A stretch of DNA of 64,000 nt from Actinokineospora diospyrosa (GCF_024171925.1 NZ_JAMTCO010000005.1:124001-188000), one strand, 5' to 3'. Shown: positions 1 through 9,244, counted from the first letter of the stretch. A program made the numbers and translations. Notes: generated from the letters alone by a model not told the origin.

Positions 1-750
1 CGCCTGAGCGCTCTCGAACGCCGACGGTTCAACCTTCGCCCCGCCGCTATAGGGGTTCTGCAACTGGTGAGTGGCGAACAACAGCAGCGACAACGTCCCC
101 GCCAGAATCGACACGATGAAGATGTGGGTCACCGGCCGAGGCCCGCCGAACAACAACGGCAAGGCCACCGACATGACGCTGCCGACGATCAGCGCGAACC
201 ACAGCACGTCGCTGATTCCGTTGCCCGCCGCGTTCAGTCTTTCCTGTCGTGCCTGGTAGACGTCCCAGAGCTTGTTTGCCGCATCGATCTTCTGGTTGTT
301 CTGCCAGTCGTCGTTCGCGGGGGCCTTGGCCACCGCCGCGCGCATCCGCTCCAGCATCGACCACCCGTCACCGGAGACGTCGTCGTTGCCCGCCGCCATG
401 TCCGGCCACTCCTGCTCGGCAACCGTGGTCACGTAGTCCGCGCTCAGCGTCCGCACCTCGGCCGCGGTCTGCTCGCCGAGCGAGTCGGTGGCCCAACGCG
501 CCGCGATCAGGTTCTCCGCCTCCCGGTAGGAGGTGTCCTCGGCCGCGCTGGTGGCGTCGAACAGCGAGATCAGCACGAAGGCGAGCAGGACGGCGTGCAG
601 GCCCCCCACGATCGTGAACACCTGGCCCGCGGCCTCGTTGTTGTCCACCGTGCCCTGCGTCTCGCCGATGCGGCGGATCAGGTACGCCACCCCCGCGGTG
701 ACGATGGCCGCGCCGAAGACCCAGATCAGCCCGGAGAGGTAGATGTTCAT
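1..750 (-). CDS. DUF4239-family membrane protein, C-terminus cut by window edge
   Basis: The frame is open from an ATG at 750 down to base 1, so 250 codons are present and the end is missing. Four hydrophobic segments are visible, near residues 5-25, 43-65, 183-202 and 208-228. A charged, probably coiled extramembrane region (about 70-180, rich in Glu and Ala) lies between the two pairs. This two-plus-two layout is that of the DUF4239 (bestrophin-like) family, whose function is not established. It is transcribed away from the DUF2252 gene at 1200 and has no visible operon partner. No strong ribosome binding site is visible before the ATG. Family assignment is from layout and general resemblance only. 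Confidence 0.7.
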   Translation of the reverse strand, partial: MNIYLSGLIWVFGAAIVTAGVAYLIRRIGETQGTVDNNEAAGQVFTIVGGLHAVLLAFVLISLFDATSAAEDTSYREAENLIAARWATDSLGEQTAAEVRTLSADYVTTVAEQEWPDMAAGNDDVSGDGWSMLERMRAAVAKAPANDDWQNNQKIDAANKLWDVYQARQERLNAAGNGISDVLWFALIVGSVMSVALPLLFGGPRPVTHIFIVSILAGTLSLLLFATHQLQNPYSGGAKVEPSAFESAQA

Positions 751-1199
751 CGCAGCTTCAGGTGCCCTTTCCGCAACAACATTCGCGAAATGACCGCAAC
801 GGGTCCGTGCCGGTGCAACTGTGCCGGAAGGACGGTCGGCGATGCGCGGTGAGCGTGACCGATCTACTCGATCGGATTACCTGCCATCGTGATTTCCGGG
901 TTACCCGCGAGTCCACAAGGTAGTGACCCGGTCGCTAACGCCACAAGGGCGCCCGGCGAAAGCCCTCATTCGTTGCTCCTGAATGACCGAATAGCGGCAT
1001 GCTGGCCCGGTTGAGCGCACGCAGGCGAGATCACGCCCACCCGTCGTGGGACTTGATCGGCCGACGGGGTGATGGGAATCTCTGCCGGGGTGACCACCCG
1101 TGCTCGCCGGGCCGGTCGGAGCTCCCTCCACTGTGGAGCAGCCGCCCGGTTGGGCGCGTCGGTGCTCACCCGCGGCAGTTCACCCTCCGAGGAGCACCC
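751..1199. other. Intergenic region between divergent genes, nothing recognised
   Basis: About 450 bases separate the divergent DUF4239 and DUF2252 genes. Short open frames exist on both strands but have no plausible ribosome binding site and no recognisable product. Promoters for both genes must lie here, but I could not identify convincing -35/-10 pairs. No repeats or strong hairpins are seen. Confidence 0.5.
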
Positions 1200-2510
1200 A
1201 TGAGCGACGACCGTCGCCAGCGCATCGTGTCCGTCCTGCACGCGGCCTTCGCCGACCTGATGGCCGCCGACCCCACCGCCTTCCGCAGCAAGTTCCGCAA
1301 GATGGCCGCCGAGCCGTTCGCCTTCTACCGGGGCAGTGCCTGCCTGTTCTACGCCGACATGCTGGACGAACCGGACGAATGGTCCGACCCGCGCACCGCC
1401 CGGGTCTGGATCCAGGGCGACCTGCACGCGGAGAACTTCGGCACCTACATGGACGCCGAGGGCACCCTGGTCTTCGACGTCAACGACTTCGACGAGGCCT
1501 ACCTGGGCGCTTTCACCTGGGACGTGCGCCGCTTCGCCGCGAGCATGGCGCTGCTGGGCTGGCGCAAGGCCTTCCCGGACGAGGCGATCACCCGCCTGGT
1601 GCGCAGCTACACCGAGGCCTACGTGCACCAGGTCCGCGAGTTCGCCGCCAAGTCCGGCGACGAGCTGTTCAGCCTGCGCCTGGACAACACCGAGGGCGCC
1701 ATCAACCAGGTGCTGCTGCAGGCCAGGCTCGCGACCCGGGTCGGCCTGCTCAACGAGACCACCAGCGTCCGCGACTTCGACCGGGTCTTCCGCGTCGGCC
1801 CCGGCGTGCGCAAGCTCGAAGAGGACGAGCGCGCGAAGGTTGAGGCTGCCTTCGAGCAGTACCTCGACACCATCCCTAGCGGTAAGCGCGCCGCGAGCAG
1901 CCTCAGCTACAAGGTGAAAGACGTGGTGGGGCGCAGCGGCTTCGGAATCGGCTCGGCAGGGCTACCGGCTTACAACGTCCTCGTCGAAGGCCGTTCGCAG
2001 GCACTCGAGAACGACGTGGTGCTGTCTATGAAGCAGGCCAATGTCGCCGCGCCCAGTCGGGTGGTCGACGACGAGAAGATCCGCTCCTACTTCCACCACC
2101 ACGGCCACCGGACCGCGGTCTCGCAGCGAGCACTGCAGGCGCACGCCGACCCGTGGTTGGGCTACACGGAGCTCGACGGCACCGGCTTCGTAGTGGCCGA
2201 GTTGTCCCCGTATGTCACCGACCTCGACTGGTCCGACCTGACCGAACCGGGCGACATCCTTCCGGTCGTCGAGTATCTCGGTAGGGCAAGCGCTAAGGCG
2301 CACTGCGTGTCGGACTCCGACTCGGAGCAGACCCTGGTCGACTTCCAGGTGGAGGAGGCCATCGCGGGTGCCATCGGCGACCGGGAGGCCCCGTTCGTCG
2401 ACTCGGTGGTCGAGTTCGCGCACCGCTACGCCGAGCAGACCCGCCTCGACCACCGGCTCTTCGTCGAGGCGTTCCGCGGTGGTGAGATCAAGGGCGTCGA
2501 ATCCGTGTGA
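1200..2510 (+). CDS. DUF2252 family protein
   Basis: The 436-residue product carries the hallmarks of DUF2252: GDLHAENFG at residues 73-81 and DVNDFDEA at 93-100. The family has a kinase/phosphotransferase-like fold, with these motifs resembling the catalytic and metal-binding loops, but its substrate is not known. The frame is open upstream to 999. The ATG at 1200 was chosen because GAGGAG precedes it at proper spacing and the upstream extension is Arg/Pro-rich noise. The PhoD-like gene follows 50 bases downstream on the same strand, so the two are probably co-transcribed. A role in phosphate chemistry is inference only. Confidence 0.85.
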   Translation: MSDDRRQRIVSVLHAAFADLMAADPTAFRSKFRKMAAEPFAFYRGSACLFYADMLDEPDEWSDPRTARVWIQGDLHAENFGTYMDAEGTLVFDVNDFDEAYLGAFTWDVRRFAASMALLGWRKAFPDEAITRLVRSYTEAYVHQVREFAAKSGDELFSLRLDNTEGAINQVLLQARLATRVGLLNETTSVRDFDRVFRVGPGVRKLEEDERAKVEAAFEQYLDTIPSGKRAASSLSYKVKDVVGRSGFGIGSAGLPAYNVLVEGRSQALENDVVLSMKQANVAAPSRVVDDEKIRSYFHHHGHRTAVSQRALQAHADPWLGYTELDGTGFVVAELSPYVTDLDWSDLTEPGDILPVVEYLGRASAKAHCVSDSDSEQTLVDFQVEEAIAGAIGDREAPFVDSVVEFAHRYAEQTRLDHRLFVEAFRGGEIKGVESV

Positions 2511-2560
2511 GGATTCACCGGATCGGGGTACGTAGGGCCGGGCGGAGACGAGGAGGACCC

Positions 2561-4192
2561 ATGCCTGATCTGCTGCTCGGTCCGGTGCTGCGGCACGTCG
2601 ATTCGACCTCGGCGACGCTGTGGGTGGAGACCGACGCGGCCTGCGACGTCACCGTCGCGGGCCGCGCGACGCACACCTTCGAGGTGGCCGGGCACCACTA
2701 CGCGCTGGTGGTGCTCACCGACCTGGAGCCGGGATCGGCCCTCGAGTACGACGTGCGCCTCGACGGCGCCGTCCGCTGGCCCGAGCCAGGCGACGACCTG
2801 CCGTCGAGCCGGATCCGGACGCTGCCCGAGGGCGGCGACTCCGACTTCCTGCTGCTGTTCGGCTCCTGCCGCAAGCCCGAGAGCGACGACCCCAAGGAGC
2901 ACAAGCTCTGGGGCACCGACGCGCTGGCCGCCTACGCGCAGCGGATGATCACCGAGGAGGAGCTGCGCTGGCCGGACTCGCTGGTGCTGCTCGGTGACCA
3001 GGTGTACGCGGACGAGACCAGCAAGGCCACCCAGCAGTGGATCAAGGGGCGGCGGGACGCGAGCAAGCCGCCGGGTACCGAGGTCGCCGACTTCACCGAG
3101 TACGTCCGGCTCTACCACGAGTCCTGGTCGACCCGGCTGGTCCGCTGGTTGTTCGCCACCGTCCCGGTCTCGATGGTCTTCGACGACCACGACGTGCGCG
3201 ATGACTGGAACACCTCGCAGACCTGGCGCGATGAGATCGAGCGCACCGATTGGTGGGCGGCCCGTGAGCGCGCCGCGGTCGTGACGTACTGGATCTATCA
3301 GCACATCGGCAACCTGTCGCCGGGCGAGCTCGCCGAGGACGAGACGTTCCGCAAGGTCACCGCTGCGGGTGGCGACGCGACGCCGATCCTCAGCGACTTC
3401 GCCGATGTCGCCACCCGGGAGTACAACGGGCGCAAGGGCACCCGGTGGAGCTACCGGCGCGACTTCGGCAACGTGCGGCTGCTGGTCATCGACACCCGGT
3501 CCGGTCGCATCCTCAAGGACGGTCACCGCTCGATGGTCGGTGACGGCGAGTTCGAGTGGATCGAGGAGAACGCCGACGGCGACTACGACCACCTGCTCAT
3601 CGGCTCGTCGCTGCCCTGGCTCATGCCGCACGTCATCGCGCACGTGCAGTCCATGAACGAGGTCGCTTGCAGACGGACCGACTGGCGCGGTCGGCTCGCG
3701 GAGAAGCTGCGCCAGGCCGCGGACCTGGAGCACTGGCCGTCGTTCCGCAAATCCTCCGACAGGCTCACCCGGCTGATCCGGCGCATCGCGGAAGGCGAGG
3801 CTGCCACGGTGTGCGTCCTCTCCGGCGACGTTCACCATGTTTACGCTGCCGAGGCCACCTTCGACCGCCCGGTCAACGCACGGGTCTATCAGCTCACCTG
3901 CTCGCCGCTGCACAACGCCGTCGAGCGCTATATGCGGCCGTTGTTCCGGTTGGGCTGGTGGCAGCCTCTAGCGGGAGTCCTGCGCCGGTGGATGTACCGG
4001 TCGCCGGAGATCGAGCCACTGCCGGTGGACTGGGAAAAGGTCGCGGGCCCGTACTTCGGCAACGCCGTCGCCACGCTGCGTGTTCGCGGGCGGGACGCGG
4101 AGGTGGTCATCGAGCAGGCGGGGGACGGGCCGGACGGACCGCGGCTGCGGCCGCTGCCGAGCGTCGCGCTCACGGCGGGCCGCCCGCGCTGA
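2561..4192 (+). CDS. PhoD-type alkaline phosphatase/phosphodiesterase family protein
   Basis: The 543-residue protein has the PhoD metallophosphatase pattern: GSCRKPE near 101-107, GDQVYADE at 145-152, FDDHDVRDDW at 207-216 and SGDVHHVYAAE near residue 425. These provide Asp, His and Asn metal ligands. An N-terminal Ig-like (Fn3-like) domain of about 90 residues precedes the catalytic domain, as in other PhoD proteins. No signal peptide or Tat motif is visible, so a cytoplasmic or cell-associated location is likely, unlike classical secreted PhoD. The ATG at 2561 follows GAGGAGG; an in-frame GTG at 2507 would add 18 Arg-rich residues. Probable operon with the DUF2252 gene. Confidence 0.85.
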   Translation: MPDLLLGPVLRHVDSTSATLWVETDAACDVTVAGRATHTFEVAGHHYALVVLTDLEPGSALEYDVRLDGAVRWPEPGDDLPSSRIRTLPEGGDSDFLLLFGSCRKPESDDPKEHKLWGTDALAAYAQRMITEEELRWPDSLVLLGDQVYADETSKATQQWIKGRRDASKPPGTEVADFTEYVRLYHESWSTRLVRWLFATVPVSMVFDDHDVRDDWNTSQTWRDEIERTDWWAARERAAVVTYWIYQHIGNLSPGELAEDETFRKVTAAGGDATPILSDFADVATREYNGRKGTRWSYRRDFGNVRLLVIDTRSGRILKDGHRSMVGDGEFEWIEENADGDYDHLLIGSSLPWLMPHVIAHVQSMNEVACRRTDWRGRLAEKLRQAADLEHWPSFRKSSDRLTRLIRRIAEGEAATVCVLSGDVHHVYAAEATFDRPVNARVYQLTCSPLHNAVERYMRPLFRLGWWQPLAGVLRRWMYRSPEIEPLPVDWEKVAGPYFGNAVATLRVRGRDAEVVIEQAGDGPDGPRLRPLPSVALTAGRPR

Positions 4193-4221
4193 GCCGATCG
4201 GCCGCTCCTAGACTTCCCGAC

Positions 4222-5277
4222 GTGGAATACCAGCTCACCGCCGACGTGAACCCGCCGTCGGACACCGACCTCGACCCGCTGCAGCGGCACGGTGTCGCCG
4301 CCCTGCTCGATGAGCAGTTGGACCTGCTCGCGGGCATCGAGGGACCCGACGGCGTCGAGGTCGAGCCGCTGGACCACCGGGTCGTCGTGCACCCGACCGG
4401 GGCGGTCATCACCTGGGTGCTCGACGCGCCTGCGCTCTCCTTCGCCGAGGAGGCGGCCCGGCACGTGCTCACCGAGCTGCTGGCCACCAGCGAGCTGCTG
4501 GAGGGCTGGACGGTCGGCCGCTGCGAGGTCATCGCCTCCGACGACGACCTCGCCGCCGCGCTCGGCCAGGACCAGCCCGAGCTCGAGGACGAGGACGACG
4601 ACGCCGAGCTGACCGAGGAGGAGGTCGCCGCCCTGCGCGACGAGCTGCTCGTCTCGGCCGACACCCTGCGCGCCTTCGGCCCCGAGGCGTTCGGCCACAA
4701 CCCGGCCGACCCCGACTCCCCGGTGTCGGCCGAGGCCGCCCGCCTGGTCGCCGGTGCCCTGGTCCAGGCCATGGAGATCCTCACCGACGAGCTGTTCGCC
4801 GACGTGCAGGAGCTGGAGGACGCCGAGGGCGCCGCCAGCGACGTCGAGGCGCTCAGCGTGCTCAACCAGCTCCCGCTGCGCTACGCCGAGCACTACGGCG
4901 CGCTGTTCGCCAAGCAGTTCCTGGTCATCACCTCGATCCTGGGCTACCGCCTCGCCCAGCCCGGCTGGACCCCGCCGCTGTGCACCGCCGAGGCGCTGGC
5001 CCTGCACGTGCTCAAGGCCGAGGCGGGCGTCCAGCTCGACCTGGCTGGCCTGCTCGACGAGCTGCCGCTCAAGCAGATCTACGCCGCCTTCGACGAGCAC
5101 GCCTTCGCCGACCTGGACCACGAGCGCCTCTACGACCTGGACGAGGAGTCCGGCGAGGACGAGATCGACCTCCTCGGCACCCCCGGCCTCGACATCGACG
5201 AGTGGTTCCTCCCCAAGGGCGTCGAGGTCCTGCACCCATACCTGGCCGCAGAGCACTCGGCCAGTCACGCCGAGTAG
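4222..5277 (+). CDS. Acidic conserved hypothetical protein
   Basis: A 351-residue very acidic protein starting at a GTG 29 bases after the PhoD-like gene. An Asp/Glu-rich linker spans about residues 115-135. The C-terminal half is mostly predicted helix, with acidic Asp/Glu/Leu/Tyr clusters near 300-325. There is no signal peptide, membrane segment or catalytic motif that I recognise. Codon use is typical of the genome, so it is very probably a real gene. The longer open frame upstream is the out-of-frame shadow of the PhoD-like gene. Function unknown. Confidence 0.75.
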   Translation: MEYQLTADVNPPSDTDLDPLQRHGVAALLDEQLDLLAGIEGPDGVEVEPLDHRVVVHPTGAVITWVLDAPALSFAEEAARHVLTELLATSELLEGWTVGRCEVIASDDDLAAALGQDQPELEDEDDDAELTEEEVAALRDELLVSADTLRAFGPEAFGHNPADPDSPVSAEAARLVAGALVQAMEILTDELFADVQELEDAEGAASDVEALSVLNQLPLRYAEHYGALFAKQFLVITSILGYRLAQPGWTPPLCTAEALALHVLKAEAGVQLDLAGLLDELPLKQIYAAFDEHAFADLDHERLYDLDEESGEDEIDLLGTPGLDIDEWFLPKGVEVLHPYLAAEHSASHAE

Positions 5278-5332
5278 TCCCACCCTCCGGACGCCGTTGA
5301 CCAGCGAACCCCCGGCTGGTCGACTAATTGCC

Positions 5333-5827
5333 GTGCGTCCCTCACCGGTCACCACGGGTACTGACCCGGCTCGTGTCACCCTCACCGTGCACGTGACCGC
5401 CGAGGCCGACCGCATCCCGGAACTGACCGCGGGCTTGGTCAACGCGCTCAAAACCCTGGGCCGCGACGAGCTCGCGGTAACAGTCGACGGACCGGTCGCC
5501 CCGGTGGTCTCGCTGCCCCGCCGCACCGCACCGCTGGTCGTTCAAGCGGACGCCAGGCGGGTGCTGTGGCAGGGCCGCGAGGTCGTCCTCACCCGGCTCG
5601 AGTTCGACCTGCTGCTGTACCTGGCCACCCACCCAACCCGCGTCCACCGCCGCCGCGCCCTGATGACACAGGTCTGGCGCACGACGTACGTGAGCGAGCG
5701 AACCGTCGACGTCCACGTGCGGCGGTTGCGGGGGAAGATCGGCGTGGGGGAGGAACTGATCCGGACCGTACGGGGGGTCGGGTATCAGTTCGCGGACGCA
5801 GGGCTCGTGGTCGTGGAACGGGGCTAA
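5333..5827 (+). CDS. Winged-helix DNA-binding protein (OmpR/PhoB-type C-terminal domain, no receiver)
   Basis: A 164-residue protein whose residues about 75-155 match the winged-helix effector domain of OmpR/PhoB response regulators: LTRLEFDLLLYL, then RTVDVHVRRLRGKIG and IRTVRGVGYQF. The N-terminal ~70 residues are not a receiver domain (no acidic pocket or phosphoacceptor Asp pattern) and look like a small alpha/beta domain of unknown role. Phosphorylation control is therefore unlikely. The GTG at 5333 was chosen; an in-frame TTG at 5297 is the alternative. It is a stand-alone regulator; its targets cannot be read from context. Confidence 0.8.
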   Translation: MRPSPVTTGTDPARVTLTVHVTAEADRIPELTAGLVNALKTLGRDELAVTVDGPVAPVVSLPRRTAPLVVQADARRVLWQGREVVLTRLEFDLLLYLATHPTRVHRRRALMTQVWRTTYVSERTVDVHVRRLRGKIGVGEELIRTVRGVGYQFADAGLVVVERG

Positions 5828-5863
5828 CGACCGCTCGCGCTTGTTGCTTGCGCACCGCCTCGG

Positions 5864-6019
5864 TTGTCCACAACCCCTTCTGTTATCCACAGCCGCTGAT
5901 TGCTGCTCTCGTTCTGTCGGGTCGCGTCGGTAGGCTGTGTATTTGGGGCTCTTGTGGCGGATGATCTTGTGCGCGCGTTTGCGGTGATGGTTTATCCACA
6001 ACGGTTCTGGCTGTCCACA
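5864..6019 (-). promoter_or_regulatory. DnaA-box-like cluster, copy A
   Basis: Four 9-mers match DnaA-box patterns: TTGTCCACA at 5864-5872 (exact actinobacterial consensus), TTATCCACA at 5883-5891 and 5992-6000 (E. coli-type consensus), and CTGTCCACA at 6011-6019. They sit at equivalent places in two ~128-bp repeat units. Binding by DnaA is inferred, not shown. Confidence 0.5.
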
Positions 6020-6237
6020 GGTTGCGTTCGCCGCTTCCGGTTTGTCGGCGTGTCTCGGTAGGCTGTGTATTTGGGGGCTTTCGATCAGGTTGATCTTGGC
6101 GTAGGCCCGGGCTGGGGATGCGGGGTAAGGGGTTCGGTGGCTTCGGGTCGGCTCGCCTGCGGCATCGCGACCCGGGATCGGACGGCCTCGTCGCCTGGCG
6201 GCGACCTCGGCGTCTGATCCGCGATTTTCGAGCTTTG

Positions 6238-6380
6238 CTCGATGGGGTGGACCTGTTTTGTGCGGGGCCCCTACGACACCCGTGGCAGAACCGCAAAGCA
6301 GGGGCCGAAAAGACTGGCCCTGCCGCGCGGAAACGCTACGGGTGCCGTCCCCCCACACAAAACAGGTCCACCCCATCGAG
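6238..6380. repeat. Long palindrome, copy A
   Basis: The outermost 25 bases are perfectly self-complementary (6238-6262 with 6356-6380). An interrupted middle stem and an inner stem around a short A/T-containing loop follow. The differences from copies B-D in the outer arm are compensated on the other arm, so pairing is preserved. It may form a cruciform in DNA or a long hairpin in RNA. Confidence 0.85.
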
Positions 6381-6714
6381 CAGTTGGCACCAGCGACTCC
6401 GACTGTCCAGGCGCTGAGCAGGTGGGCTGGGGCGGACCTGACGGGGTGCGGGTTGGCACCGGCGGGTCCGAGTGTCCAGGCGCTGAGTTAGTGGGTCGGG
6501 GTGGACCTGGCGGGGGTTGGGTTGGCACCGCTGGGTTCGAGTGGCCGGTGGTTGGCCGGGTGGGTTGGGCGGACCTAACGGAAGCCGAGAGCTGGCGTCT
6601 CGGCTTCCGGGTGTCCGGGGCTGGCTACGCGGTCGGTGTAGAGGGGGGATCTAGCGCCGCTGGTGCGAGGGCTAACTGGTTGGGCAATGGTGGGGCGGGG
6701 TGACTGGGGGATTT

Positions 6715-7041
6715 CTAGTTGCCTGGAGGTGTTGCAGGGCCCTGTTGGCCGGGCTTGCGGCCGGTTTCCTGTTCCCACTTGGAGAGTTGCTGCTCCAGCG
6801 CCTTCATGATCTCGAATACCTGCGACGGGGGGATTCGTACGCGGGAGACGATGCGGGCGGGGGTGGCGATGAAGGTGTCGCCGTTGTCGTCTTGGGTGGG
6901 GTGGTTGGGGCCCACCACGGTGGCGAAGTCGAGGACGAAGGATTCTTTGTCGTGCCAGACGACGGCGAAGGAGGCGTAATGGCCTACTTCTTGTTCTGTG
7001 GGCAGGTTGACCATGAAGCGGGCTTCGAGTGGTTGGTCCAT
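6715..7041 (-). CDS. DUF3467 domain protein
   Basis: A 108-residue protein matching DUF3467: EARFMVNL near the start, then VGHYASFAVVWHDKESFVLDF and an AARIV-like segment before RIPPSQVFEIMKAL. The C-terminal ~20 residues are Gly/Pro-rich. The family is small, soluble and of unknown function. The ATG at 7041 is the natural family start. It lies 35 bases downstream of the glxA-like regulator on the same strand, so the two may be co-transcribed. Confidence 0.85.
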   Translation of the reverse strand: MDQPLEARFMVNLPTEQEVGHYASFAVVWHDKESFVLDFATVVGPNHPTQDDNGDTFIATPARIVSRVRIPPSQVFEIMKALEQQLSKWEQETGRKPGQQGPATPPGN

Positions 7042-7076
7042 GTGGTGGTCCTCCCCGGGGTAGGTGGTCCCCGATG

Positions 7077-8012
7077 CTAGCGGCGTTCCTGGAAGGCGCG
7101 GCGGTAGGCGGAGGGGGAGGTGCGCATGGCGCGGGTGAAGTGGTGGCGGTAGGTCACCGGCGATTCGAAGCCGACGGCGGCGGCGATGGCGGGGATGGGG
7201 TGGGTGCCGGTCTCCAGCAGCGCCAGGCTGGCTTGCACGCGTTGGGTGATCAGCCAGCGGATCGGGCTGGTGCCGGTGGTCTGCTTGAAGCGCCGCAGGT
7301 AGGTGCGGGGGGACAGGTGGGAGCGGCGGGCGAGTGACTCGACGGTGATGGGTTCGGCCAGGTTCGCCAGGGCCCAGGTCATGCTGTCGGCCACCGCGTC
7401 CGCCGAGACGGCCTGGACGGGGGCCTCGATGAACTGCGCTTGCCCGCCTTCGCGGTGCGGGGCGACCACCAGGCGGCGGGCTACGGCGTTGGCGACGGTG
7501 GCGCCGTGGTCGGTGCGGACCAGGTGCACGCACAGGTCGATGCCCGCCGCGCTCCCGGCGCTGGTGAGGATGTCGCCGTCGTCGACGTAGAGGACGTCGG
7601 CGTCCACCTCGACGCCGGGGTGGCGTTCGGCCAGCAACGGTGCGTAGCGCCAGTGGGTCGCTGCGCGCCTGCCCTCCAGCAAGCCCGCGGCGGCGAGGGC
7701 GAACGCACCGCTGCAGATCGAGACCAGGCGTGCGCCGCGGGTGTGCGCGGATCGCAACGCCGCGACGACCGGCGCCGGGACCGGGGCGCGCACGTCGGCG
7801 ACGCCGGGGATGATCACGGTGTCGGCCGCGGCCAGCGCGGCCAAGTCGTTCTCGGCGTGCATCATCGCGCCGCCAACCACCCGGACCGGGCCGTCGGCGC
7901 AGATCAGCAGCCGGTACCAGTCGATGTCGAGTTCGGGGCGGTGCAGGCCGAAGACCTCGGTCACGATGCCGAGTTCGAACGGTGACATGCCGTCGTAGGC
8001 CAGGACGCTCAC
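7077..8012 (-). CDS. GlxA-family transcriptional regulator (DJ-1/PfpI + AraC HTH)
   Basis: A 311-residue protein with two domains. Residues 1-165 form a DJ-1/PfpI (class I glutamine amidotransferase-like) domain with the conserved nucleophile-type Cys100 in SICSGAF. Residues about 210-311 form an AraC/XylS double helix-turn-helix, with SPRTYLRRFKQTTGTSP and a VGFESPVTYRHHF second motif. GlxA-type proteins activate or repress adjacent genes in response to small metabolites. It starts at a GTG at 8012 and is divergent from the rhodanese gene at 8093, with only 80 bases between. Control of that gene is the simplest inference. Confidence 0.88.
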   Translation of the reverse strand: MSVLAYDGMSPFELGIVTEVFGLHRPELDIDWYRLLICADGPVRVVGGAMMHAENDLAALAAADTVIIPGVADVRAPVPAPVVAALRSAHTRGARLVSICSGAFALAAAGLLEGRRAATHWRYAPLLAERHPGVEVDADVLYVDDGDILTSAGSAAGIDLCVHLVRTDHGATVANAVARRLVVAPHREGGQAQFIEAPVQAVSADAVADSMTWALANLAEPITVESLARRSHLSPRTYLRRFKQTTGTSPIRWLITQRVQASLALLETGTHPIPAIAAAVGFESPVTYRHHFTRAMRTSPSAYRRAFQERR

Positions 8013-8092
8013 GGTGTGGATGGCGAGATGTTAGCGCATGGCGGCGTTGGCGCCACTTCCTCGATGACCCGGGGGGACGCAGGATCACAGCC

Positions 8093-8494
8093 ATGGACGC
8101 CATCACCCACTTCTCCACCCGGCTCGCCTTCGAGACCGACGCCAGCGACGTGCACGCCGACATGGCGGTGGGCGCGCTGCTCCTGGTCGACACCCGCTCC
8201 GCCGAGGCGTGGGCGCAGGGGCACGTGCTCGGTGCTGTCCACCTGCCCACCCGCGACATCGCCGCCCGCGCCGCCGAGGTCGTGCCCGCGGGCGCCGAGG
8301 TGGTCACCTACTGCTGGGGGCCGGGGTGCAACGGTGCTACCAAGGCGGCGCTGGAGTTCGCCAAGCTCGGTTACCCGGTGCGCGAGATGCTCGGCGGCTT
8401 CGAGTACTGGGCCCGCGAGGGGTTCCCGGTCGAGGGCCGCTCGGTGCCGATCGACCCGCTGGTCACCGTGGTCACCGGGGGGTGCGGCTGCTGA
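8093..8494 (+). CDS. Rhodanese-like domain protein
   Basis: A 133-residue single-domain rhodanese. It has the LVDTRSAEAWAQGHVLGAVHLP core (residues 31-52, split by the usual loop) and the active-site loop YCWGPGCN (73-80) with Cys74 as the expected persulfide-carrying residue. The C-terminus ends in GGCGC, giving two extra cysteines. It is divergent from a GlxA-type regulator, a common arrangement in actinobacteria. Sulfur-transfer or detoxification activity is inferred from the family. Confidence 0.85.
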   Translation: MDAITHFSTRLAFETDASDVHADMAVGALLLVDTRSAEAWAQGHVLGAVHLPTRDIAARAAEVVPAGAEVVTYCWGPGCNGATKAALEFAKLGYPVREMLGGFEYWAREGFPVEGRSVPIDPLVTVVTGGCGC

Positions 8495-8511
8495 CGCTCC
8501 ACAGTGGACGT

Positions 8512-8531
8512 GTTGGGCCCAATGGCCCAAC
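8512..8531 (+). terminator. Hairpin after rhodanese gene
   Basis: An 8-bp perfect stem (GTTGGGCC with GGCCCAAC) and a CAAT loop lie 17 bases after the stop codon. There is no U-tract, as is usual for high-GC actinobacterial terminators. Confidence 0.55.
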
Positions 8532-8608
8532 GCGCGCCGAAACCGTTTCACGCCCCGACGAGCAGGGTAACTACCCGGCATCACGCGATGTCCGGGAAGG
8601 AGAACCCG

Positions 8609-9244
8609 ATGTCAACAGGCGCGATTATCGGCATCGTCGTCGCGGTCGTCGTCGTAGTGGCCTTGATCGCGGTGGCGTTGCGGGCCCAAGCGCGCAGCAG
8701 ACACCTGCGGGATCGGTTCGGCGGTGAGTACGAGCGGGCGGTGCACGCCAGCTCCAAGCGCGATGCCGAGCGCGAGCTGCTCGAGCGCGAGCGCCGCCAC
8801 GCCGAACTCGACATCCGGCCGCTGTCGGCGGCCAAGCGGGAGAGCTACACGGCGCGGTGGTCCTTGGTGCAGGCCAAGTTCGTCGACCAGCCGGGTGCCG
8901 CCCTCGAGGACGCCGACCAGCTGGTGAGCGCGGTCATGGCCGAGCGCGGCTACCCGGTCGACGGCGACCACGACCAGCGCGTCGCCGACCTCTCGGTCCG
9001 CCACTCGTCCACTGTGGAGCACTACCGGCTGGCCCGTTCGGTGCGCACCAAGCACACCGGTGACGGCGAGGCCTCGACCGAGGAGCTGCGCGAGGCGATC
9101 GTGCGCTACCGCTCGCTGTTCGACGAGCTGATCAACGACGGGCTCGACAAGTCCGACGTGGACGGTCAGGTCGACGGCAGGGCGCACCACGCGCCCCGGC
9201 GCGACACGGCCACCGACACCGCCACCCGCCCCGCCGCGCAGTGA
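8609..9244 (+). CDS. Membrane-anchored hypothetical protein, paralogue of the next gene
   Basis: A 211-residue protein with an N-terminal membrane anchor (about residues 5-25, a Val/Ile/Ala run) followed by a charged helical region. The segment at about 73-115 contains W-x3-Q-x2-FVD-x-P-x2-A-x3-AD-x-LV-x2-VM, and the C-terminal part has LREAIVRYRSLFDEL. Both motifs recur in the next gene, so the two proteins share a domain. The tail (about 185-211) is His/Arg/Thr-rich and disordered. The ATG at 8609 follows GGAAGGAG. Function unknown. Confidence 0.8.
   Translation: MSTGAIIGIVVAVVVVVALIAVALRAQARSRHLRDRFGGEYERAVHASSKRDAERELLERERRHAELDIRPLSAAKRESYTARWSLVQAKFVDQPGAALEDADQLVSAVMAERGYPVDGDHDQRVADLSVRHSSTVEHYRLARSVRTKHTGDGEASTEELREAIVRYRSLFDELINDGLDKSDVDGQVDGRAHHAPRRDTATDTATRPAAQ

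Larger units (their letters stand above)
5829..6610 (-). repeat. Composite repeat element, copy A (inverted relative to B-D)
   Basis: This non-coding interval between two convergent genes holds, read left to right: DnaA-box-like ~128-bp repeats (5829-6110), a diverged spacer, a long palindrome (6238-6380) and three ~69-bp tandem repeats (6404-6472, 6473-6541, 6542 to about 6610). The same parts occur in the same relative order, but opposite orientation, at 17.9, 39.7 and 63.7 kb. Open frames inside it are not conserved between copies. The rest of the interval to 6714 shows nothing further. Confidence 0.85.

Noticed and set aside
901..1131. Short minus-strand open frame in the DUF4239-DUF2252 gap
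   Set aside because: No start signal, no recognisable product and atypical composition.
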